A stretch of DNA of 64,000 bases, taken from the NCBI GenBank assembly GCA_947625755.1, contig CANQPJ010000002.1, positions 98,697 through 162,696 on the forward strand, in the 5' to 3' direction. The notes beneath the pieces are model-generated. The model was not told the origin of the DNA and ran no database searches. It saw nothing but the letters and a program-made list of their open reading frames with translations. Source of the DNA: an uncultured Lachnospiraceae bacterium (lineage in GTDB: Bacteria; Bacillota; Clostridia; Lachnospirales; Lachnospiraceae). Within the stretch, counting starts at the first letter, position 1, and each line of letters begins with the position of its first letter. The position numbers were made by a program, and so were the translations under genes. Below are positions 35,903 through 46,225 of the stretch, one piece after another.

Positions 35903-38900
35903 CTAAATACTGATTTCTTCTCCCAGATATACAGAATAAATCATCATTTCCGAAACTTTCATACCGGTAATCTGTTCAAGAGCCAGTTTATAACATTCTA
36001 ACTGCATTGCATACCGCTCCTTTAATTCTTCTAAACAATTCACTCTGTCCGTTTTATAATCCACAATCACATATTTATTATTTTCTATAAAGCAAACATC
36101 AATGATGCCTTGAACAATCATTATTTCTTCTGAATTACAATCAATTTTTATTTTTTTTGCCGGAACTCCTAACAAAAATTGACGTTCCCTATATAGTCCG
36201 CCATTGCAGTATGCTTTCTTCATTCTGGAAAAAACATCTGATTGTGTAAATTTTACAATATCCGAAACATCTATACTCTCTGCCTGCTCCATAGATATTT
36301 TTTTACTTTCCACCTGTTCTTGAAGCATCCCGACGACAATTTCTTCCGTATAAGAATCTGTTTCCATATTCAATAATTCAAAAACTCTATGGTAGGCAGT
36401 TCCCCGTTCTGCTCCCACAAAAGTTTTATCCGTATCCTGCATGAACTTTGGCATAATTACTTCTGTTTCAGATATATTTTTAAAATAAGTCTCTGCTTCT
36501 TCATCTTTCATACTTTGTTTTTTGATTTCCGTTACACTGGCTTTTGAACACAGGCTGACATCTTCCCGGTACGGATATTCAAAATTAAAATTTGATACAA
36601 TGGCATCACAAATATCTTTTGGTATTTCTGCATTTTTCCACTGTTCCATGGCAGTTTTTCTCAATTCATCAATTACAACAGCGTCAGCCTGCTCTATTTC
36701 TATTTCATTTTCTCCTACCTGAATACATTTTACAATATTATTTTCCCTGTGAAAAATCATCTTCATCCACTGAAACAGAGAAGAATTTTCCATCAGTTCA
36801 CTATAAGACAAAACTTTGCTGCGATGGGTAAGAATACCCTGACATTCTTTTTGGTATTTTTCCAAATTCTGCCCCACAATACCGGTAATATAAAGTTTTT
36901 CTTTTGCTCTGGTTAATGCCACGTAAAGAAGTCTTAAATATTCCGCTTTGTTCTCTTCGTCATACATGTTTTTGATGTATTTACGATACATCGGTGTTAC
37001 GGATACTTTCAAATCCGGATAAATAGCATTTAAGCCAATCTGTCCGTCATCAGAGAGATTCACGGCTCCGTTATCCGCCGGAAATCTATTATTTGTATCG
37101 CATAAGAATACAATAGGGTATTGCAGCCCCTTGCTTTTATGAATGGTTGATATGCGGACAATATTATCATTCTCGTTCACGGTAGATGCCTCACCCTGAT
37201 CTTTATCCAATTCTTTAATTTTATTAATATATCTTACAAAATTAAACAACCCCCGATAACTGGACTGTTCATAGTGAATCGCTTTTTCCTTCAGATTTTC
37301 AATATTTAAAAACCGGCGTTTACCGTTCGCCAAAGCAGATACATAATATCCAAAACCGGTCCGCTCTAATATTTCATTAATAATATCGTACACGGAATTT
37401 TTGTAATCTAAATTTCTAAAATGCTCCAACATATCCAAAAAAGACCGGACTTTTAAGACAAGTGTTTCATCCTCTCCATTTTCGGCATAAGCAGTTACAT
37501 TATCATAAAAAGAAATGTAACTGTTTTCTGATTTTATCATTGCCAGCTCATCATCAGAAAAATCAAACATAGCGCCGGACATCACTCCCGCCAGCGGAAT
37601 ATCCTGTCTCGGATTATCAATAATCGTCAACATATCCATAATGGTTCTTATTTCCAAAGAATCAAAATACCCGCTTTTAGATTCTGTATATGCCGGAATT
37701 CCTGCATTGGTCAGGGCTTCTAAATAAATATTTGCATTACTCTTAATTCCCTGCATCAGAATAACAATATCTTTATATTGTGCCGGTCTCATGGCTTTAT
37801 CATTGCCTTGTATTTTAATGCCGGTGAGCGGGTTCGTAATTTCTTTTATTTTTGATGCCACATAGGCAGCCTCTAATTCTTTTTTATTCGTTCCAATGGC
37901 AATAAATTCCGTACGGTTATCCTGTCCTTTCGGAACATCCTCATATTCTGCCCCAAGAGTCAATCCATTGCCATCCCTATATTCAATCCCTCCAAGTTCT
38001 TTTGACATAATATGCTCAAAAAGGAAATTCACACTGTCAATAACTTCCTTCCTGCTTCTGAAATTCTGGTCCAATACAATCTTACAATTATCTGCATTAA
38101 AATTTTCTTCATATGTATCGAATTTATCCAAAAAAAGTTTTGGCTTGGCATTACGAAAACGATAAATGCTTTGTTTAACGTCGCCAACCATAAACATGTT
38201 TCCTCTTCCCTGTCCGTTTGCAACGCTGGTTAAAATTGCCTCCTGAACAAAATTACTGTCCTGGTACTCATCAATCATAATCTCTTTGTAGGATTTTGCC
38301 ATTTGTCCTGCCACAGCAGTTGGATGAGGAATACCTTCTTCATCAATATCATTAAGAATATTAAGAGCCATATGGGCAACATCATCAAAATCAGCAATTT
38401 TTTTATTCTGTTTTTCTTTTGTAAAACGCTCCATCAGCTGTAGTGTGATTTCTGCTAAAACATGGACAGATTCCCTGCAGTTTAATGCATTTTGATACAT
38501 ATCTTCAACCGCTTCTGTAAAATAGGTCTCTTTCAGATGATTTAAGTCCTCTCTGACAGATACAATCAATCCTTTTGCAGCCTGTCTGATTTCCTGCAAT
38601 CCTTTTCTTTTCTTTGACATAGGCACAACTGCAATATTTGCCATCGCATCATAGAGCTGTAAATAATCCGTACACTCTGTTAAGCAGTCAACCGCCACCA
38701 ACATTTCCTCTGCAATATCTGCCAGGTCACGGACATCCTCATCCTCATTTGCGATTGATATTGCCTTTTTTAATTTTTCTTTGCAATCTGTAATCTGCTC
38801 ATGGCATATCTTGTATACATTTTCATATAATGTGCTGTGAAACATTTCCTCTTCACAGGAAAAATCATAATTTTTCTCCAGATTTTCCACCCATTGCATT

Positions 38901-39454
38901 GGTGAAACTTCACCTTTTGCCTTTTTGTATATACCATCTATCAAACGAAAAATATTGTCATATACTTTTCCAGTGGAATATTTTTTTGCCAGAGTCATAA
39001 ATTCTTCTGACTCAGACAGGTAATATTCTTCCAGCAAATCTTCTAAAATATCACTTTTTAATAAATCAATTTCTGTCTCATCTGCCAGACGATAGCCCGG
39101 GTCCAAATCAATTTTATCAAAATTTTCTTTCACCACCCGCGCGCAGAAACTGTCAATCGTAGTAATCGCCGCATTATTTAGCAACGCCAGTTGATTTGCG
39201 ATATTTGGATTTGGGTTTTCTGACTGCATTTCTTCCAATCGGTCTCTTAATCTTTCTTTCATTTCCGATGCTGCAGCTCTGGTAAATGTAACGACCAGCA
39301 GTTCGTCCACATTCACATTTATCGTTTCATCAGTAATCATATGAATAATACGCTCAACTAATACAGCGGTCTTTCCCGAACCCGCTGCTGCTGAAACCAA
39401 TATATTTCGATTTCTGGTATTAATCACATCAAGCTGTTTTTTCGTCCAATTCAT
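35903..39454 (-). CDS. addA: ATP-dependent helicase/nuclease subunit A
   Basis: 1183 aa UvrD-like helicase with C-terminal nuclease. Walker A: VSAAAGSGKTAVLVERI (~res 21-37); VVTFTRAAASEMKERL (Ia); IMIDEYQDSNFVQEAIL (II); MVGDVKQSIYRFRNAKP (III); RISTIHKSKGLQYPIVFL (V); LLYVALTRAKEKLYITG (VI). The nuclease has AERGTAYHRVFELL and KYVIVDYKTDRV (catalytic Asp/Lys) at the C-terminus. With AddB it resects double-strand breaks to a Chi-like site. It follows addB by 32 bp. Confidence 0.97.
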   Translation of the reverse strand: MNWTKKQLDVINTRNRNILVSAAAGSGKTAVLVERIIHMITDETINVNVDELLVVTFTRAAASEMKERLRDRLEEMQSENPNPNIANQLALLNNAAITTIDSFCARVVKENFDKIDLDPGYRLADETEIDLLKSDILEDLLEEYYLSESEEFMTLAKKYSTGKVYDNIFRLIDGIYKKAKGEVSPMQWVENLEKNYDFSCEEEMFHSTLYENVYKICHEQITDCKEKLKKAISIANEDEDVRDLADIAEEMLVAVDCLTECTDYLQLYDAMANIAVVPMSKKRKGLQEIRQAAKGLIVSVREDLNHLKETYFTEAVEDMYQNALNCRESVHVLAEITLQLMERFTKEKQNKKIADFDDVAHMALNILNDIDEEGIPHPTAVAGQMAKSYKEIMIDEYQDSNFVQEAILTSVANGQGRGNMFMVGDVKQSIYRFRNAKPKLFLDKFDTYEENFNADNCKIVLDQNFRSRKEVIDSVNFLFEHIMSKELGGIEYRDGNGLTLGAEYEDVPKGQDNRTEFIAIGTNKKELEAAYVASKIKEITNPLTGIKIQGNDKAMRPAQYKDIVILMQGIKSNANIYLEALTNAGIPAYTESKSGYFDSLEIRTIMDMLTIIDNPRQDIPLAGVMSGAMFDFSDDELAMIKSENSYISFYDNVTAYAENGEDETLVLKVRSFLDMLEHFRNLDYKNSVYDIINEILERTGFGYYVSALANGKRRFLNIENLKEKAIHYEQSSYRGLFNFVRYINKIKELDKDQGEASTVNENDNIVRISTIHKSKGLQYPIVFLCDTNNRFPADNGAVNLSDDGQIGLNAIYPDLKVSVTPMYRKYIKNMYDEENKAEYLRLLYVALTRAKEKLYITGIVGQNLEKYQKECQGILTHRSKVLSYSELMENSSLFQWMKMIFHRENNIVKCIQVGENEIEIEQADAVVIDELRKTAMEQWKNAEIPKDICDAIVSNFNFEYPYREDVSLCSKASVTEIKKQSMKDEEAETYFKNISETEVIMPKFMQDTDKTFVGAERGTAYHRVFELLNMETDSYTEEIVVGMLQEQVESKKISMEQAESIDVSDIVKFTQSDVFSRMKKAYCNGGLYRERQFLLGVPAKKIKIDCNSEEIMIVQGIIDVCFIENNKYVIVDYKTDRVNCLEELKERYAMQLECYKLALEQITGMKVSEMMIYSVYLGEEISI

Positions 39455-39486
39455 CCCATATCTCCTATCATAAGGATTACTGTCTT

Positions 39487-42400
39487 CTATAATAATTCCT
39501 CTATATTTTTATAAGTTACCTGATTCAGCTCCCTATACTTATCTCCTAATGTTCTGTCAAATCTGCATATACCTTGATATACACAATGTTGACAGGCATC
39601 TTTCACAGGATTCAACGGGATATTCCCCTGAAACAGTTGTTCCTTCATCACATCTGCCATCCCCGAAACATATTGAATCAGTTTCATATATGTTTCCTGA
39701 TTCAGCACATGACTATTCAAATCAGGATTACCGTCTTTCTTTTTCGTCAGTTTTATAATGTCCGATTTGTTTTTCCTCTCAAGCGCCTCATCAACCGCAG
39801 TGAGTACCTGCTCTTCTATATTCACAATTCCCGACATCTGAAATTCAGGCAGTTGCTCTTCAAAAATTAATTCTTTTATAATTTCTTCGTCCGTTCTCTC
39901 GTCCGGCGCATGTTCTGCCCTGTACCGGTCTGCCAGATTACGAACACTGTCTGTCCGAATAAAAGGATCTTTAATATTAAAATACAATCCCGCAGCCGGC
40001 AGCACTTCTTTACGGCTTTTCTTTTTTTTGTAATTCAGAGCATCATTCATATATACCAGCAGCTGCATCTGAATACCGTAATACGCCTTTGTAATATCGA
40101 AAGTTACTTTTCCGGACTTATAATCAATAATCTTCACATACAGCTTATCTTCCGTCTCATAGGTGTCAATTCTATCCACTACCCCATGTTCCAGCGGTAT
40201 CTCATACTCTGTCGGTTGGAATTTTCCGGACCGGATATGATTGACCAACACTTTGGCTGTCTTTGTTGCAATTTCCCGCACCTGACCGGTAATAAATGTA
40301 TTTCTTGCCGAACCTTCTAAAGCCTCATTATCATAGTCTTCTAACACTTTGTCCACAGCGGCAGAAATCATCTCCTGATTTTTCTCATCCGTTATCTTCT
40401 TCCAATCTACCTTTTCGCTATCGGCAATCTTAAAAAACTTCTGTATCGACTGATGATACAGATTTCCAATATCATAGGCAGCAATGGAAAACTTTTCCCT
40501 CTCCTGAAGTTTTAAGCCGTAGGATAAAAACTGTGAATATGCGCACTTTGCATATTTCTCCAGCCTTGTTATTCCTATATTCCCCGGAAGTCCATACAAT
40601 CTTCCTGCCAGCGCCTTTGTCAGATGCCTCTTTTTGTTATTGTAAAAACCTGCATCTGCAATTAATTTCATATACTTTTTCGTTTCATCATCCGAAAATA
40701 AAATATTACTTAAATAAGTAAATACATTCTTTTCCAAACTACCCTCTTGCATGGAAGTGTCTCTATATGCAGTGATATTCTCTGAAACATATTCAAGAGC
40801 TATTCTTTTATTTGTAATATGCTCCGGCTTCATTTCTATCCGGTCGATATGCTCTTCTTTTAATTTATCAAACATATTCAGCAATGTACTGACAATATAT
40901 GATTTTCTAAGGGCTGTACCGTCTGACCCCGTCTGACTGTAACAAAGTACAATCTGTTCCAAAGGTTTGGCAAAAAGAGAATATAAATAGATTCTCTGCT
41001 TAAATATATTATCTCTTCCTGTAGGCGCTAACTCAAAATGTTTTTCACTTAATATATCACGCTCACGGTCTGTAATAATTCCTCCACTCACACCGCTGCC
41101 CGGCACAATTCCATCATTCATTCCTACAAAGAACAATATTTTTTTTGTATCCTTCAATCTGGTTCTTTCTATATTTCCCACCATCACGGTATCAATTCCC
41201 GGTGGTATAATACCGATTTTCATTTCCAAAAAACCTGCCTGAAGAATATCCATATATTGCTTATTGGATACAATCTCATCTCCCATAAGGGAAACTAATC
41301 TGTCAAAAACAGTAACGACTGCCTCCAATATCTGATTATATTCTTTTTCCAGTACTGTCAGGCGGTTCTCTCTAAAATATATAATATCCCTGTTTATTTT
41401 TTTCTGAATCTTATGCTGATTCATAAATAGGTAAAGCGCTTTTGTTTTATCCGCTATCGTGGACTTTTTATTGATTAAAACTTCTCTGAGTTGCTGGAAT
41501 CCTTCAACAATTTCTGTTCTGACTTTATTTACAATATCAAGATGGGATTCTTCCATAAATTTGTATTCTTTCTCCCAAACTCTTGTATAGCTCTTATACC
41601 CTCTTCGATTGGATTTTAAGACATAATTTTCAAATATGTCACATTCCCCTTCATCCAACTCCATAAATTTTAAACGGATAAAACGCATTACTGCCTGATG
41701 GGAAAAATCTTTTTCTATCACATCCAATGCCGCCAGAAGACCATCTACATACTTATTAGACGAAACATCCTCTTTGTGGTCAATAAAACAGGGAATATCA
41801 TATTTTGTAAATGCCTGTCTGATGTATTTATGATATTCCTCTATGTCACCGGCAATCACCGCAAAATCCTGAAATCTGTAATTTTTATTTTTAATCAGCC
41901 GGGAAATTTCTCCGGCTGCATATTCAGCTTCCATTTTAGGGCTGTTTAGCGCACAAATTTTTACTGCCTCTGTATCTTTTGTATATCTTGACTGTTCCCT
42001 AAAAATATTCCTTTCAATAAAGGATAACGCTTCATCAATATTTCCAAGTCTGGAATTTTTCTTTTTTTCCTCATCTGTTTCCAAATCAATTACAATATCC
42101 GAACAAATATCAACACCATTCTTTATGGCAAGTTCTCTTGTCTTTATAATGGTTTCCTTACTTAAAGCAAACAATTCATATTGGGAAAATCCCCTGAAGT
42201 CCTTTTCACTTTCCGGAAGAGTTACCGTCATAAATACCTGTGGACTGTATCGTATTATCTGTTCCAATACGAGATACTGAACCGGCGTAAAACCGGTAAA
42301 GCTGTCAAAATAAAAATATGTATTTTTTATAAAATCTGATTTGGGAATAAGTTTACATAATTTCGTTAATAAATCTTCATTCGTAATAGCCTTATCCTGA

Positions 42401-42909
42401 ATATAGCTGTTAAAAGCATTGTTAATCACATAAATATCCTCTAATTTCATTCGAAGAGATGGATATTCCTCTGTTTCATTGCACATTTTAAGCAGACTAT
42501 CTTCACTGATATTATACTGCCTAAGCTCTGAAATAACAGACTTCACTTTTTCTGTAAATCCCATCATAGAAGTCTTGCTTTGATATACCTTTAACTGTTC
42601 CCTTTTTTCTTCCAATACCTTGCGGATAACCAGCGTTTGACCTAAATCATCCATAACATTCAGCTCTGCAATTCCCAACTCCTCAAACACTGTATGGGCA
42701 AGTCTGGTTAAACTTGTAACCTCTATGTTAAAACATCCTCCCCTTGGATGCAGATTCAATATTTCTTTCTGTGTTTCCATAGAGTATTGCTCTGGGACAA
42801 CTGCTACAAATTTCTTCTGTGGCAGCTTCAATGATTGAGCAACCATGTTTTGAATTAAAGTATATGTTTTTCCGGATCCGGCTCTTCCGATAATAAACTG
42901 TAATGCCAT
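39487..42909 (-). CDS. addB: ATP-dependent helicase/nuclease subunit B
   Basis: 1140 aa. N-terminal Walker A FIIGRAGSGKTYTLI, PQKKFVAVVPEQYSMETQKEIL, IERTRLKDTKKILFFVGMNDGIVPGS, and a C-terminal nuclease motif KIIDYKSGKVTFD. The iron-sulfur cluster cysteines are present: one at ITRLEKYAKCAYSQF (~res 800) and three in DACQHCVYQGICRFD near the end, as in Bacillus AddB. Order addB-addA is the standard Firmicute order. GGAGG lies 7 bp before the start. Confidence 0.97.
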   Translation of the reverse strand: MALQFIIGRAGSGKTYTLIQNMVAQSLKLPQKKFVAVVPEQYSMETQKEILNLHPRGGCFNIEVTSLTRLAHTVFEELGIAELNVMDDLGQTLVIRKVLEEKREQLKVYQSKTSMMGFTEKVKSVISELRQYNISEDSLLKMCNETEEYPSLRMKLEDIYVINNAFNSYIQDKAITNEDLLTKLCKLIPKSDFIKNTYFYFDSFTGFTPVQYLVLEQIIRYSPQVFMTVTLPESEKDFRGFSQYELFALSKETIIKTRELAIKNGVDICSDIVIDLETDEEKKKNSRLGNIDEALSFIERNIFREQSRYTKDTEAVKICALNSPKMEAEYAAGEISRLIKNKNYRFQDFAVIAGDIEEYHKYIRQAFTKYDIPCFIDHKEDVSSNKYVDGLLAALDVIEKDFSHQAVMRFIRLKFMELDEGECDIFENYVLKSNRRGYKSYTRVWEKEYKFMEESHLDIVNKVRTEIVEGFQQLREVLINKKSTIADKTKALYLFMNQHKIQKKINRDIIYFRENRLTVLEKEYNQILEAVVTVFDRLVSLMGDEIVSNKQYMDILQAGFLEMKIGIIPPGIDTVMVGNIERTRLKDTKKILFFVGMNDGIVPGSGVSGGIITDRERDILSEKHFELAPTGRDNIFKQRIYLYSLFAKPLEQIVLCYSQTGSDGTALRKSYIVSTLLNMFDKLKEEHIDRIEMKPEHITNKRIALEYVSENITAYRDTSMQEGSLEKNVFTYLSNILFSDDETKKYMKLIADAGFYNNKKRHLTKALAGRLYGLPGNIGITRLEKYAKCAYSQFLSYGLKLQEREKFSIAAYDIGNLYHQSIQKFFKIADSEKVDWKKITDEKNQEMISAAVDKVLEDYDNEALEGSARNTFITGQVREIATKTAKVLVNHIRSGKFQPTEYEIPLEHGVVDRIDTYETEDKLYVKIIDYKSGKVTFDITKAYYGIQMQLLVYMNDALNYKKKKSRKEVLPAAGLYFNIKDPFIRTDSVRNLADRYRAEHAPDERTDEEIIKELIFEEQLPEFQMSGIVNIEEQVLTAVDEALERKNKSDIIKLTKKKDGNPDLNSHVLNQETYMKLIQYVSGMADVMKEQLFQGNIPLNPVKDACQHCVYQGICRFDRTLGDKYRELNQVTYKNIEELL

Positions 42910-43118
42910 ATCATCCTCCAGAATTTACGTTACGACTGTTGTACTTATTTATATATCAATTATAGTTGATTTATGGGATATTTTTCAACAATATATTTTT
43001 TGATTACAGGAAAGTTTTCGCTTTTTGTATGGCAGATAAAATCATTGATTTTTTAAGAATACTTTTGAAATTTTAATAATAGATTAAATTATAGAAAAAT
43101 ATTTTATAAGGAGTCAAT

Positions 43119-43568
43119 ATGGGAAAAAGTCCAAAATTTATGGTATTTCATTTAAGGGAGCTTATATACACCGTAGTATTTGTACTCCTTGGTATTGTAC
43201 TTGTTATTTCTTTAATATTTATGTTTTTAGGTAAAAACCAAGGAAAAAAAGAAGACGAAACTACATCCGGTCAGTTTGAAGCAGGCGTTTATACCTCAAC
43301 CGTAACCTTAAATGGAAATCCAATGGAAATATCTGTTACACTGGACAGGGATCACATCAATGCTATTACTGTAGACAATGTCAGTGATGCCATAGCTACA
43401 ATGTATCCTCTTGTACAGCCGGCATTCGAAGATATTGCAAAACAAATTGTAGACACACAATCTATAGAAAATATTCAGTTTTCAGAAGACAGCCAGTATA
43501 CATATTCCATGCTGTATGATGCAATCGTAGAAACAATTAACAAAGGGGTGAAAAAAAAGGGGTTGTAA
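43119..43568 (+). CDS. Membrane-anchored small protein, 149 aa, unknown
   Basis: One N-terminal membrane segment (~res 15-37, TVVFVLLGIVLVISLIFMFLG), then a predicted extracytoplasmic domain: TTSGQFEAGVYTSTVTLNGNPMEISVTLDRDHINAITVDNVSDAIATMYPLVQPAFEDIAKQIV. The G-x-Y-x-x-x-x-x-L-x-G-x-x-x-x-V-x-V-x-x-x-x-I pattern resembles extracytoplasmic FMN-binding-like domains, but the Thr flavinylation motif is not evident, so I leave it unnamed. SD AAGGAG 5 bp before the ATG. The stop codon falls inside the first unit of repeat array 2. Divergent from addB. Confidence 0.75.
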   Translation: MGKSPKFMVFHLRELIYTVVFVLLGIVLVISLIFMFLGKNQGKKEDETTSGQFEAGVYTSTVTLNGNPMEISVTLDRDHINAITVDNVSDAIATMYPLVQPAFEDIAKQIVDTQSIENIQFSEDSQYTYSMLYDAIVETINKGVKKKGL

Positions 43569-43755
43569 ACAAAGTTTTTGTGAATCTGCCAGGTATACAT
43601 GTAAAATCTATGGGAAATTCATGATGGGTGAGAATCAATTACATATATCTTTTGCTAAACAAGCTAAATATATATGTAAATTCTTGGCAAATTCATAGCA
43701 AGTGAAAATATATTACATATCTACAAAACATTATAAAATACTAATATATGTAAAT
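43564..43755 (+). repeat. 74-bp hairpin repeat array 2 (two full units plus a degenerate first unit)
   Basis: Units at 43564 (degenerate left arm), 43638 and 43712, spacing 74 and 74. The first unit overlaps the stop codon of the 149-aa gene. Arms are ATTACATAT and ATATGTAAAT as in array 1, and the flank after the last unit (TATAAATATGGCAGG) is also like the flank of array 1. It lies between the convergent 149-aa and nadE genes, with the same orientation as the other arrays. Confidence 0.88.
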
Positions 43756-43816
43756 TATAAATATGGCAGGAAAATAGAGCCTACACTTGCACTGAAATCA
43801 ATAAATATAGAAAGAC

Positions 43817-43850
43817 AGAACCTGCATCCGCTAATGCGGATGCAGGTTCT
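43817..43850 (-). terminator. Terminator-like stem-loop after nadE
   Basis: Fifteen perfect base pairs (AGAACCTGCATCCGC and its complement) with a TAAT loop, 33 bp past the nadE stop. On the leftward strand it is followed by GTCTTTCTATATTTATT, a modest U-rich tract; on the rightward strand there is none, so it most likely serves nadE. Confidence 0.65.
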
Positions 43851-43882
43851 GCTAACCAGAGACTTTTTACAAACTCTTTTCC

Positions 43883-45931
43883 CTATTCTTCCAATTCCTC
43901 CAGCCATTCTCTCACACATGCATCGCTTGGCATCCGCAGATCACCACGCGGAGATACTGCCACAGTTCCAACCTTCGGACCATCCGGCAGACAGCTTCTC
44001 TTAAACTGCTGTGCAAAAAATCTTTTATAAAATACCTTTAACCATTTTAAAATTGTCTTATTATCATATACGCCATAAAATGCTTCTTCTGCCAAAAACA
44101 GAACCTTCTTTGGTGCATATCCGAATCTTAATACATAATATAGGAAAAAATCATGCAGTTCATAAGGACCTACCAAATCTTCTGTTTTTTGGGAAATATT
44201 TCCATCTTTTGATGGAAGCAGTTCCGGGCTAACCGGTGTATCCAGTACATCCTGTAAAACTTTTGCCAACTCTTCTTCTATGGTAGTATCCACGAAGTAT
44301 TTTACCAGATGTCTTACCAATGTTTTTGGAACACCTGAATTGACACCATACATTGACATATGGTCTCCATTGTATGTTGCCCAGCCCAATGCCAGTTCTG
44401 ACATATCTCCTGTTCCGATAACGATTCCATTATGTTCATTGGCTAAATCCATAAGAAGATACGTTCTCTGTCTTGCCTGGGCGTTTTCATAAGTAATGTC
44501 ATGTCTGCTCATATCATGCCCTATCTGTTTTAAATGAAGCTCCACTGCCTCTGCAATATTGACTTCTTTCCGTGTACAGCCTAATGCTTCAATCATTTTC
44601 AGTGCATTCTGATAGGTTCTGTCTGTTGTGCCAAATCCCGGCATTGTCACTGCAATAATACCTTTTCTGTCAAGTTTCAGACTGTCAAATGCTCTGACCG
44701 TAACCAACAGTGCCAGAGTTGAATCCAATCCTCCGGAAATTCCCACAACCACATTTTTGCAGGCGATATGCTCCAAACGTTTTTTTAATCCCATCGTCTG
44801 AATGGAAAGAATCTCTTCACATCTTTTTTCTCTCTCCCATTCATTGGATGGAACAAACGGTGCTTTGTCTATCTTTCTGTCAAAAACAAATTTTCTTTCT
44901 TCCAAATCAATTTCAATCTCTTCATATTCCGGACTGACATTCTTTGCCGGAATAAAAGTTGTCATTCTTGCTCTTTCCATGGACAATTTATCCAAATCAA
45001 TATCTGCATAAACTGTCTCATTGGTAAACTTTTCCGCCTCGGCAAGAATTGCTCCATTCTCCGCAATGATATTATGTGCTGCAAACACCAAATCCGTAGA
45101 GGATTCGCCCTCACCAGCGTCTGCGTAAATATACGCCGAGACCGTTCTGGCAGACTGTCCCGCTACAAGATTTCTTCTGTAATCATCTTTTCCGATAGTC
45201 TCATCACTGGCTGATAAATTGGCAATCACTGTAGCTCCTGACAGTGCATGTCTGGTGCTTGGCGGATTAGCTACCCACAAATCCTCGCATATTTCTATCG
45301 CAAAAGTAAAATTATCAAAGTTACTGCATTTAAAAAGTAAATTGGTTCCAAAAGGAACAGATTCCTGCACAATATCCGTCTCATCATCATACTCATCATC
45401 ATATTCGTCATCATATTCATCTCCGGAACCTAACTTAAAGTTCTTGATAATATAAGATCCGGCAACTACAGGCTCGTCCTCTTCTTCCGTATCAAAATAA
45501 CAAATATCTTTATATCCTTCCACACCTTCTCCGGATGAAAAATGCCGTGCTTCATAGAACTCGGAATAATTAGGAATATGAGATTTTGGTACAAATCCCA
45601 TCACTTCACCATCATAAACTACTGCCGCTACATTATACAATTTGTCCTGATATATCATTGGAAGTCCAACAATGGATACAATTTCTTTTTCCTCACTAAA
45701 AGGAACAATAATTTTCAGCAATGCATCCATGGCTTTCTCTAACATTGATTTCTGCCAGAACAAATCACTGGCAGTATATCCTGTAATACACAGTTCCGGA
45801 AAAACTACCAACTGGGTTCCATTTTGATAAACTGTGTCTATTAATTTACATATCTTTTCAGCATTGTATGCACAATCTCCGACTTTAATCTTTGGAGTTG
45901 CGGCTGCTGCTTTTATAAATCCATTGTTCAT
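43883..45931 (-). CDS. nadE: Glutamine-dependent NAD(+) synthase
   Basis: 682 aa. N-terminal nitrilase domain: Glu in LVVFPELCITGYTASDLF, Lys in VPKSHIPNYSEFYEARHF, Cys in FAIEICEDLWVANPPS. C-terminal synthetase: PP-loop VVGISGGLDSTLALLV, then IGTGDMSELALGWATYNGDHMSMYGVN. It converts deamido-NAD to NAD using ammonia tunnelled from glutamine. An acidic insertion (DEYD repeated three times plus DETD, ~res 170-185) sits in the nitrilase domain just before VPFGTNLLF, encoded by a 12-bp tandem repeat at ~45381-45423. Everything else is typical in length and order. Confidence 0.96.
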   Translation of the reverse strand: MNNGFIKAAAATPKIKVGDCAYNAEKICKLIDTVYQNGTQLVVFPELCITGYTASDLFWQKSMLEKAMDALLKIIVPFSEEKEIVSIVGLPMIYQDKLYNVAAVVYDGEVMGFVPKSHIPNYSEFYEARHFSSGEGVEGYKDICYFDTEEEDEPVVAGSYIIKNFKLGSGDEYDDEYDDEYDDETDIVQESVPFGTNLLFKCSNFDNFTFAIEICEDLWVANPPSTRHALSGATVIANLSASDETIGKDDYRRNLVAGQSARTVSAYIYADAGEGESSTDLVFAAHNIIAENGAILAEAEKFTNETVYADIDLDKLSMERARMTTFIPAKNVSPEYEEIEIDLEERKFVFDRKIDKAPFVPSNEWEREKRCEEILSIQTMGLKKRLEHIACKNVVVGISGGLDSTLALLVTVRAFDSLKLDRKGIIAVTMPGFGTTDRTYQNALKMIEALGCTRKEVNIAEAVELHLKQIGHDMSRHDITYENAQARQRTYLLMDLANEHNGIVIGTGDMSELALGWATYNGDHMSMYGVNSGVPKTLVRHLVKYFVDTTIEEELAKVLQDVLDTPVSPELLPSKDGNISQKTEDLVGPYELHDFFLYYVLRFGYAPKKVLFLAEEAFYGVYDNKTILKWLKVFYKRFFAQQFKRSCLPDGPKVGTVAVSPRGDLRMPSDACVREWLEELEE

Positions 45932-46107
45932 ATCATACCTCTCACAAATATGTTTCCTTAACCTGACTAGTATTGTAACATTTTATCCAGTGAATTACAA
46001 ATTATGTATTCTGCCTATTTACATATATAAAATACTATTCTTTAAGTTTTCCAATGTATTTCATCATTCTATGCTTTAATAAACAGGGGCTTACCCTATA
46101 CAATAAA

Positions 46108-46144
46108 AAATAGCGTCCTTGGCGTTACAAGTTAGACGCTATTT
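46108..46144 (-). terminator. Intrinsic terminator after the amidase gene
   Basis: Stem AAATAGCGTC/GACGCTATTT (46108-46117 and 46135-46144), 17-nt loop, followed on the leftward strand by a TTTTTTATTG tract. It is 82 bp after the amidase stop. The rest of the 294-bp gap to nadE (45932-46225) is AT-rich with no other structure I can support. Confidence 0.75.
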
Positions 46145-46225
46145 CTTAATAAAATATACTTACCGGCGAAATCAACGTTCGTGAATATTTTGTCTGCAAA
46201 AAAGCAGTTGTTTTATTTTCACATG

